Source: Roseococcus microcysteis
GTDB taxonomy: Bacteria > Pseudomonadota > Alphaproteobacteria > Acetobacterales > Acetobacteraceae
NCBI RefSeq assembly: GCF_014764365.1
Contig: NZ_CP061718.1
Coordinates: 1,860,001-1,924,000 of the forward strand
Length of the DNA: 64,000 nucleotides
Direction of reading: 5' to 3'
Of the stretch, positions 7,943 to 14,600 are shown one piece after another. A program made the translations under genes and the position numbers. The notes beneath the pieces were generated by a model that saw only the letters and a program-made list of their open reading frames with translations, was not told the DNA's origin and searched no databases. Positions within the stretch are counted from its first letter, which is position 1. Every line of letters starts with the position of its first letter.

Positions 7943-9748
7943 ATGGCCGCCCCACCACTCCTGACACTCGACGCCGTGCGTTTCACGCTCGGCAACACGC
8001 CCTTGCTGCAGGGGGCCGCGCTGGTGGTCTCGCCCGGTGAGCGGCTCGCCTTGGTGGGGCGCAATGGCAGCGGCAAATCCACCCTGCTGCGCATCGCGGC
8101 GGGCGAACTGGAGCCGGAGGCCGGCACACGCTTCCTCCAGCCCGGCACCACGCTGCGCTATCTGCCGCAGGAGCCGGACCTCTCGGGCCATGCCACGGTG
8201 CTGGACTACGCGCTGTCGGGCCTGGGCCCGGCCGATGACCCCTATCGCGCCCGCGCCTTGCTGGAGCGCCTGGGGCTGACGGGCGCCGAGGACCCCACGC
8301 GGCTTTCGGGCGGCGAGGCGCGGCGCGCCGCCCTGGCCCGTGCGCTCGCCCCCGAACCCGACATCCTGCTGCTGGACGAGCCCACCAACCATCTCGACCT
8401 GCCCGCCATCGAATGGCTGGAGGAGGAGATCGCCTCCCTGCGCGGCGCCCTGGTGCTGATCAGCCATGACCGGCGCTTCCTCACGCGGCTCTCGCGCGCG
8501 ACGCTGTGGCTGGACCGCGGCATCACCCGCCGCCTCGACCGTGGCTTCGGGGAGTTCGAGGCCTGGCGCGCCGAGACGCTGGAGCAGGAGGAGCGCGACG
8601 CCCACAAGCTCGGCCGCCAGATCGCGCGCGAGGAGCACTGGATGCGCTATGGCGTGACGGCACGCCGCAAGCGCAATGTCCGCCGCGTGGCGGAACTGGC
8701 CGCGCTGCGCGAGGCCAGGCGCACCCGCGTGAAGCCCGTGGGCCAGGTGCGGATGGAGGCCGCCGAGGCCGCGCCCTCCGGCGCGCTGGTGATGGCGGCG
8801 GAAGACGTGACGAAAGCCTGGGGCGAGCGCGTGGTCGTGCGGAACTTCTCCACCCGCATCCTGAAGGGCGACCGGGTGGGCGTGGTCGGCCCCAATGGCG
8901 CGGGCAAGACCACGCTGCTGAACATGCTGACGGGCAAGCTCAACCCCGACAGCGGCCAGGTGAAGCTCGGCGCGAACATCGCGATGGCGAGCCTCGACCA
9001 GATGCGCGCCGCCCTCGACCCCGACGCCACCCTGGCCGACACGCTGACCGAAGGCCGTGGCGACCAGGTCTGGGTGGGCGGGCAGCCACGGCATGTGGTG
9101 GGCTACATGCAGGATTTCCTCTTCGTGCCGCAGCAGGCGCGGACCCCCGTGGGCAAGCTCTCGGGCGGCGAACGGGGGCGGCTGCTGCTGGCCCGCGCGC
9201 TGGCCGCCCCCTCCAACCTGCTGGTGCTGGACGAGCCCACCAACGATCTGGACCTGGAGACGCTGGACCTGCTGGAGGAAATGCTGGGCGATTATGGCGG
9301 CACGGTCCTGGTGGTGAGCCATGACCGCGACTTCCTGGACCGCGTCTGCACCAGCGTCATCATGAGCGAGGGCGAGGGGCGCTGGCAGGAATATGCCGGC
9401 GGCTACACGGACATGCTGGCCCAGCGCGGCGCGGGCGTGGCGGCGCGGGAGGTGACGCGCGCCCCCCGCGCCGCGCCCGCCGCGCCGAAGCCCGCCGCAT
9501 CGGCGCCCGCGAAAAAGCTCTCCTTCAAGGAGCAGCACGCGCTCAACACCCTGCCCGCCACCATGGGGAAGCTCGGCGCCGAGATCACGGTGCTGCGCAA
9601 CTGGCTGGCCGACCCCGACCTCTACAGCCGCGACCCCAAGGGCTTCGCCGCCCGCACCGCGGCACTCGCCGAGCGCGAGGCCGCGCTGGCGGCGGCCGAG
9701 GAGGAATGGCTGCGCCTCGAGATGCTGCGGGAGGAGCTGGAGGGGTGA
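7943..9748 (+). CDS. uup: ABC-F family ATPase Uup
   Basis: The 601-residue soluble protein has two ABC ATPase domains (Walker A GRNGSGKST and GPNGAGKTT; signatures LSGGEARRAALARAL and LSGGERGRLLLARAL). A basic linker with REEHWMRYGVTARRKRN joins them, and the C-terminal coiled-coil extension begins KKLSFKEQHALNTLP. That extension marks Uup rather than EttA. Uup-type ABC-F proteins act at the ribosome and influence precise excision of transposons. The gene overlaps the next one by a GTGA. Confidence 0.88.
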   Translation: MAAPPLLTLDAVRFTLGNTPLLQGAALVVSPGERLALVGRNGSGKSTLLRIAAGELEPEAGTRFLQPGTTLRYLPQEPDLSGHATVLDYALSGLGPADDPYRARALLERLGLTGAEDPTRLSGGEARRAALARALAPEPDILLLDEPTNHLDLPAIEWLEEEIASLRGALVLISHDRRFLTRLSRATLWLDRGITRRLDRGFGEFEAWRAETLEQEERDAHKLGRQIAREEHWMRYGVTARRKRNVRRVAELAALREARRTRVKPVGQVRMEAAEAAPSGALVMAAEDVTKAWGERVVVRNFSTRILKGDRVGVVGPNGAGKTTLLNMLTGKLNPDSGQVKLGANIAMASLDQMRAALDPDATLADTLTEGRGDQVWVGGQPRHVVGYMQDFLFVPQQARTPVGKLSGGERGRLLLARALAAPSNLLVLDEPTNDLDLETLDLLEEMLGDYGGTVLVVSHDRDFLDRVCTSVIMSEGEGRWQEYAGGYTDMLAQRGAGVAAREVTRAPRAAPAAPKPAASAPAKKLSFKEQHALNTLPATMGKLGAEITVLRNWLADPDLYSRDPKGFAARTAALAEREAALAAAEEEWLRLEMLREELEG

Positions 9749-10767
9749 CGCCCCTCCTCACCGACCTTGCGACCCAGGGCGCGGGGACCACGCGGCTGCT
9801 GCACGGCCTCGCCACCCGCGCGCCCTCCCGCTTCCTGGGCCGCGTGGCCGAGGTGGGGTGGGAGCTGGCGACGACCGGCCTGCTCGACGCACTGCGCCCG
9901 CTGCGCGGCGGCATCACGCGCGAGGCGCCGGGTCGCGCGGCACCGCGCGGGGGTTCGCTCGGCCTCTATCTGCACTGGTCGCCGGACGGGCGGGTGTCCG
10001 AGATGGTGCTGCGCCAGGTGGAGGGCTGGCGGGCGCTGGGCTTCGACATGGTCTTCGTCACCAACGCCCGCATGCCCGAGGCCGATTGGGACCGCGCAGG
10101 CGAATCCACGGTGCTGCGCCTGGCGCGGGAGAATGTCGGGCGGGATTTCGGCGCCTGGCGCGATGCCGCGGCGCGGGCGCTGACGCATTTCGGCACGCCC
10201 GATGAGTTGCTGCTCGCCAATGACAGCGTGCTGGGGCCCATCCGCCCCCTGGCGCCGCTGGTCGCCGCTTGGCGGGCCGGGGGCGAGGGGCTGTTCGGCA
10301 TGACGGAAAGCCTGGGCGGCGGCTCGCATCTGCAATCCTACGCGCTGCTGGCGCGCGGCGGGCGGGCCGTGGAGGTGATGGCGCGACACCTGGCCGAATA
10401 CCGGGACCGGCGCAGCAAATGGCGGGTGGTGCGCGAGGGCGAACTGGGCCTCACCGCCCGCGCCCGTGCCGAGGGGCTGCGCTGCGCGGCCCTGTTCGGC
10501 TATGCGCGCGCCCTGGCCGCCATGGACCCCGTCACGCGCGAAGGCCTCGGGCCGCGCTTCGCCGACCCCGCGGCGCTGGCGCGCTTCCCGCTCAACCCCA
10601 CCCACCACCTCTGGCGCGTGCTGGTGGAGCGGATGGGCTTTCCCTACCTCAAGACCGAGCTGGTGCGGCGCAATCCCGGTGGGTTGCCGGGCGTGGAGGA
10701 TTGGCGCGCGCTGGTGCCGCCCGATACCCTGCCGATGATCGAGGACCATCTGGCGGCGCTTGGCTGA
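9745..10767 (+). CDS. RgpF-family rhamnan/glycan synthesis protein
   Basis: The 340-residue protein matches the RgpF (rhamnan synthesis F) family. Key features are LGLYLHWSPDGRVSEMV, then FVTNAR, the family signature ENVGRDFGAWRDA, and LLLANDSVLGP. These enzymes are glycosyltransferase-like and help assemble cell-wall or capsule polysaccharide. The GTG at 9745 was chosen because it overlaps the uup stop (GTGA); a start at 9706 would overlap uup by 43 bases. It converges on the glycan-export island, 12 bases from the surface-protein stop, and probably belongs to the same function. Confidence 0.8.
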   Translation: MTPLLTDLATQGAGTTRLLHGLATRAPSRFLGRVAEVGWELATTGLLDALRPLRGGITREAPGRAAPRGGSLGLYLHWSPDGRVSEMVLRQVEGWRALGFDMVFVTNARMPEADWDRAGESTVLRLARENVGRDFGAWRDAAARALTHFGTPDELLLANDSVLGPIRPLAPLVAAWRAGGEGLFGMTESLGGGSHLQSYALLARGGRAVEVMARHLAEYRDRRSKWRVVREGELGLTARARAEGLRCAALFGYARALAAMDPVTREGLGPRFADPAALARFPLNPTHHLWRVLVERMGFPYLKTELVRRNPGGLPGVEDWRALVPPDTLPMIEDHLAALG

Positions 10768-10779
10768 GGGCCCGCGCCC

Positions 10780-12375
10780 TCACCACACCACGTCGAACAT
10801 GGCGCCTTGCGGCAGGGTGCGGAAGAAGGAGTTCTCGGTCATCTGCAGGGCCGCATGGGCCATGAATTCGTGCCGCTTGCCCGTGCCGCTGTCGAGCCAC
10901 CAGGTGATGGTCTTCAATTCCTGCTCGCCCAGCGGACGGCCGGTGATCTGCTGGTAGAATTGCTGGGCAAATTCCTGGTTGCCCATATGGCCCCAGCGCG
11001 CCGCGAAATCGGGGTGCTGCGCGATCTGCCAGGACAGGCCGAAGAGATCGAACGTGCCCGCCCGCCAGGCGGACCACCAATGCCAGACATGCGGGTTGGG
11101 CGCCCAGCCTGCGGCCGTGCTGATCAGCCCCGTGATTTCCTCCATGTTCGCGCGTGGCACGTAGAAGCCCTGGTAGGCGGCCCCCTTGAAGTCGCTGAAG
11201 GCGGAACGCCAGTTCATGATGGTGCCGACGAAGTCGATGCGGTTGGTGGCCCCCGAATCGAGCCTCCCGGCATGCCAGGTTATGGTGCTGCTGGAGACGG
11301 CATAGTCCACGGCGTTGGCGTAGATGTGCTCCACGAATTGGCGGTTGGTCATGGAGGCGAAGAGGGAGGATTTCGGGCTGTAGTTCAGCGCCCAGTCCAG
11401 CACGTTCCGCTCGGTGGCGCCCCAGGCGGAGACCCGGTCATGGAAGTAGCGCATCTCCCACAGGCTGGGGCCGCGGTCGAACACCGTCTGGAAGGCGAGC
11501 CAGAGCCGTGCGGCGACGCCGGTTTCCGTGAAATCCACGAAGCCCGAGGTGAAGTCGATGTACTTCGTCGCCTTGAACCAGACCGTATCGCCGTTGACGG
11601 TGTCCACCCGCATCAGATCCGCCGCGCGCGAGACGGAGGCGATGCTCCATGGCGCGGCGTAGGTGCCCACATGGTCCACCGAGGTGTGGTAGAAACCCTT
11701 GCGGACTTCGCCGGGGGCCATGACGTCAATGGGCGTCGTGCTGGCGCCGGGATTGGGCAGCACCGCGATATCGAGCCTGAAGCCCGCGGATTGCCTCCCG
11801 TCGGACACGTTCAGGAAGATCGGAAAATGGGGGCCGTCGGTCAGGTCGAGCTGGACCCCGGGCCTGAGCCGCAACTCATTGCCCACGATCATGAACTGCC
11901 AGGAATATTCCTCGCTGAGGTGGAAACTGTGGCCGCCGGCGGGGGTGTCCGGGTCATCGACCTGCAGCCGGCCGATGGTGGCGCCCTTCACATCGGCACG
12001 GACGCTGCCACCGGAGGAGAATCTCAACGCCTGGGGCGGCGTGTCGTCGATGTCGAGGACGTTGACCGTGAAGGTGGCGGCACTTCGTGCCTTCGTGCCG
12101 TCGGACATGAAGAAGTCCAGGTGGAAGTCCACGACCGGCGTCTGGCCCGCCCTGGTGAACCATTCATAGTCCAGGCGCGCCATCGGTGTGATGAAGATGA
12201 GGCCCGTGACGGGGTTGAGGTTGGCGTGGAAGAAGTTTCCGCCGAAACCACCCACCTCCACGAAGCGCACCTGGCCGGGGTCGGAGAGCAGTTGCAGGAC
12301 GCCCATCCATTCCCAAGGCGCGGCGTTTTCCACGATTGAACCGGGCGGGCTTCCTGCCGTCGCCAAAAGTCGCAT
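10780..12375 (-). CDS. Cadherin-like / DUF4214-like surface protein
   Basis: The 531-residue product has no Sec signal peptide. Residues about 15-110 and 115-205 look like two beta-sandwich repeats of cadherin type; the first ends in NVLDIDDTPP, close to a cadherin calcium linker. Residues about 340-390 and 460-515 resemble DUF4214 units (NRQFVEHIYANAVDY; NQEFAQQFYQQITGRPLGE), common in alphaproteobacterial type I secreted adhesins. The C-terminus ends in hydrophobic residues. It is last in the glycan-island run, 88 bases after the methyltransferase, and may be an exported glycan-associated adhesin. Domain naming is by eye. Confidence 0.6.
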   Translation of the reverse strand: MRLLATAGSPPGSIVENAAPWEWMGVLQLLSDPGQVRFVEVGGFGGNFFHANLNPVTGLIFITPMARLDYEWFTRAGQTPVVDFHLDFFMSDGTKARSAATFTVNVLDIDDTPPQALRFSSGGSVRADVKGATIGRLQVDDPDTPAGGHSFHLSEEYSWQFMIVGNELRLRPGVQLDLTDGPHFPIFLNVSDGRQSAGFRLDIAVLPNPGASTTPIDVMAPGEVRKGFYHTSVDHVGTYAAPWSIASVSRAADLMRVDTVNGDTVWFKATKYIDFTSGFVDFTETGVAARLWLAFQTVFDRGPSLWEMRYFHDRVSAWGATERNVLDWALNYSPKSSLFASMTNRQFVEHIYANAVDYAVSSSTITWHAGRLDSGATNRIDFVGTIMNWRSAFSDFKGAAYQGFYVPRANMEEITGLISTAAGWAPNPHVWHWWSAWRAGTFDLFGLSWQIAQHPDFAARWGHMGNQEFAQQFYQQITGRPLGEQELKTITWWLDSGTGKRHEFMAHAALQMTENSFFRTLPQGAMFDVVW

Positions 12376-12463
12376 GCGCGGATCCCCTGTTGATCAGCGC
12401 CGTGGCTATGCGGTTCGTCTGGTTAACATCTCCTTGTTGGGTCCGTCCGACAGGCCCGGCACC

Positions 12464-13546
12464 CTACTCGCGCGCGCGCCCCGCGGAGGGTGAGAGCCAG
12501 CCGCTCAGGCGACGAAGCGGCTCCGTGAGGCGCCAGCTCCGCGATTGCTCCATATGGGCGAGGCGTGCCCGGGCGAGGGCATTCTCCGCCTCCAGCTCCG
12601 CCATGCGCGCGACCTGTTGCGCGAGAGCGCCGGTTTCGGCCTCCGCCGCGGCCAGCCGTGCCGTGACCGCCTCCAGTTCCTGGGCCATGCGCTGTCGCTC
12701 CTGGGCATGCAGGGCCTTCATCCCCGAGCCGGCTTCCTCCACGCCGGTCAGCGCGGCCTGGGCCTCGCGCAGTGACGCCTCCAACCGCGCGGCGCGCTCG
12801 CTTTCCTCGGCATGACGCGCCTTGATCTCCTCGCGGGCCGCCTCCGCGCCGGTCAGGCTGGCATGCGCCGCGCGCAGCGATTCCTCCAGCCGCGCCGCGC
12901 GCTGGCCTTCAGCGACGAGGAGAGCGATGTCCTCGGTCTCGGCCACGGGATTGATCAGGCCTTCCTGGCCCAGGCGGCGCGCATTGGTGGCGTCGGGGAA
13001 GGCGTCGAGCAGGAAACGCGCGGGGGGCACGGGCTCCGGTGATTTCTGGAACACCATGACCAGGTCGTTCCACACGTCCTGTCGCCGGCGCAGGGTCCCG
13101 CTCTCGATCAGGTGCATGGGCTGGCCCGCACGCGCCGCCCAGCGCGCGAGGGCCAGCGCGGCATCGGGATAGAAGCGCCAATTGTCATGCGGATAGGCGT
13201 GATAGGGCCCGTTGGAAGGCACGTCGAGGAAGAGGAAGCCGCCCGGCCGGACGACCCGCGCCATTTCCAGGAAGGTGTCCCAGAAGGCCGCGTCGTGCTC
13301 CAGGCATGACACGCTCACGCAGGCATCGAAGCTGTCGGCCTCGAAAGGATAGGTCGTGCCCTCCAGCACCACATCCACCCCGGGCCCGGGCTCGATGTCG
13401 AGGCCCACATAATCCGCGCCCTCGGGGGCAAGGCCTCGCAGGCTGCCATTCACGTTCATCGAGCCGACATCGAGGATGCGCAGGCCCGCGCCCGTGCAAT
13501 AGGCCTCGAAGAAGGCGGCACCGGCGGCCATGGCGGTATCGTGCAT
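12464..13546 (-). CDS. Methyltransferase with duplicated C-terminal coiled coil
   Basis: Residues 20-165 are a class I methyltransferase domain (motif I LRILDVGSMNVNG, acidic VGLDIEPG, then FLFLDVPSNGPYHAYPHDNWRFYPD). Residues about 205-335 form a long charged coiled coil that contains a tandem repeat of 35 residues, 216-250 and 251-285, exactly five heptads each. The tail has SWRLTEPLRRL (337-347). In WbdD O-antigen terminators a methyltransferase plus coiled coil caps the glycan and measures its length; here no kinase domain is present. That role is inferred from architecture and from Wzt nearby. Confidence 0.7.
   Translation of the reverse strand: MHDTAMAAGAAFFEAYCTGAGLRILDVGSMNVNGSLRGLAPEGADYVGLDIEPGPGVDVVLEGTTYPFEADSFDACVSVSCLEHDAAFWDTFLEMARVVRPGGFLFLDVPSNGPYHAYPHDNWRFYPDAALALARWAARAGQPMHLIESGTLRRRQDVWNDLVMVFQKSPEPVPPARFLLDAFPDATNARRLGQEGLINPVAETEDIALLVAEGQRAARLEESLRAAHASLTGAEAAREEIKARHAEESERAARLEASLREAQAALTGVEEAGSGMKALHAQERQRMAQELEAVTARLAAAEAETGALAQQVARMAELEAENALARARLAHMEQSRSWRLTEPLRRLSGWLSPSAGRARE
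12692..12901. repeat. Tandem 105-bp in-frame duplication in coiled coil
   Basis: Two adjacent 105-base units (12797-12901 and 12692-12796) encode related 35-residue segments, both beginning RAARLE and containing SLR, LTG and KA at equivalent places. The unit length is a whole number of heptads, so gain or loss of a copy would keep the coiled-coil phase and change its length by about 5 nm. The copies have diverged, so the duplication is not recent. Confidence 0.75.
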
Positions 13547-13665
13547 GGGCTATTGTATCTTTCCGATTCCGGCCGGGCGGAACGCGATCCGCCCCAGACC
13601 GACCAATGCAGCATAGCATCGAAGGCAGCCGTCCCGAACCAGGGATGAGGCTGCGGGCGTGGCCA

Positions 13666-14598
13666 TCAGGCCAGAAGACGCGCCACGGCCTGGCCATCCT
13701 CCTGGAGGGGCTGGTCCGGCCACGAGCCGAGGGGAAGCCCGGTCTGCCCGGCAAGCAACCGCCGCACGCCCATGGCCACGCGGTCCTGCTCATCCTGCCA
13801 GGTCCAGGGCGCGTGGATGGCCTCACGCAGTTCCGACCGCATCATGGCCTCGTTCCACGGTGCCGCGACCTGGGAGATGCGCCCATGGAAGCCCATGGCG
13901 GCGGTGGAGAGCGGCTCCGTCACCACGCGGCAGCCGCAGGCGGCGGCCAGGTAGAGGCGCGGCTCCTGCGCGGCCACGCCATCGGCGTGCACGTTCAGCA
14001 CGATGCGGCTGCGCCGGAACAGCGTGGCGAGATGCGATCCCGACACGCCATGCGCCACCCAGAGGAAGCGCAGGGAGGCGCTGCGGAGGAAATCCAGCAC
14101 CTCGATGCGGTGCGGCGTGGCCTTGCCCACGAAGCACACATCCACCGGGCGCTCCGCCCCGGGCTCCCCCGGATGGAAATGCGCGGTGTCGAGCGGCAGC
14201 GGGTGGTAGTCCGTGATGGGCCAGCCCAGGTGGCGCACCGTCTCGGCCCGGCCGGCATCGTAGTAGATGCAGCGGTGATAGGCGTGCCACGCCATGCCCT
14301 CATAGACCTTGAGGCGCAGCGCGCTCTCGGCCGTCATCTGCATCTGGCCATCCTGCATGGCGGGCAGGGGCTCGGTCAGGAAGGCGATCCGCAGGCCTGG
14401 AATCCGCTCCAGGTAGCGCGCGGGGTAGAGTTCCGGCCGGTAGAACAGCGTGACGTCCGGGCGCCAGTTCCGCAGCACCATCAGCCAGGAATAGTCGCCC
14501 TCGAAGACGTCGAGGCAGAGCACATCGGGGTCGTGCCCCCAACCTTCCGGATAGTGGTTGGCGAACCAGGTGCGCGCACCGACGACGGCGATCCGCAT
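13666..14598 (-). CDS. Glycosyltransferase family 1-like
   Basis: The 310-residue protein begins MRIAVVGARTWFANHYPEGWG. It has a C-terminal half with VDVCFVGKATPHR, ADGVAAQEPRLYLAAACGC and VVTEPL, matching the nucleotide-sugar-binding half of CgeB/GT4-like glycosyltransferases (Glu in the E-P-R-L stretch). It starts two bases after the fusion gene's stop, so it is in the same transcript. It probably adds a sugar to the exported glycan; donor and acceptor are unknown. Confidence 0.75.
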   Translation of the reverse strand: MRIAVVGARTWFANHYPEGWGHDPDVLCLDVFEGDYSWLMVLRNWRPDVTLFYRPELYPARYLERIPGLRIAFLTEPLPAMQDGQMQMTAESALRLKVYEGMAWHAYHRCIYYDAGRAETVRHLGWPITDYHPLPLDTAHFHPGEPGAERPVDVCFVGKATPHRIEVLDFLRSASLRFLWVAHGVSGSHLATLFRRSRIVLNVHADGVAAQEPRLYLAAACGCRVVTEPLSTAAMGFHGRISQVAAPWNEAMMRSELREAIHAPWTWQDEQDRVAMGVRRLLAGQTGLPLGSWPDQPLQEDGQAVARLLA

Positions 14599-14600
14599 GG

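Noticed and set aside
6446-9538. A 1030-codon open frame on the minus strand extending the SDR gene
   Set aside because: Beyond the SDR start at 7183 it is antisense to the methyltransferase and Uup genes and has no homology; long antisense frames are normal at this GC content.
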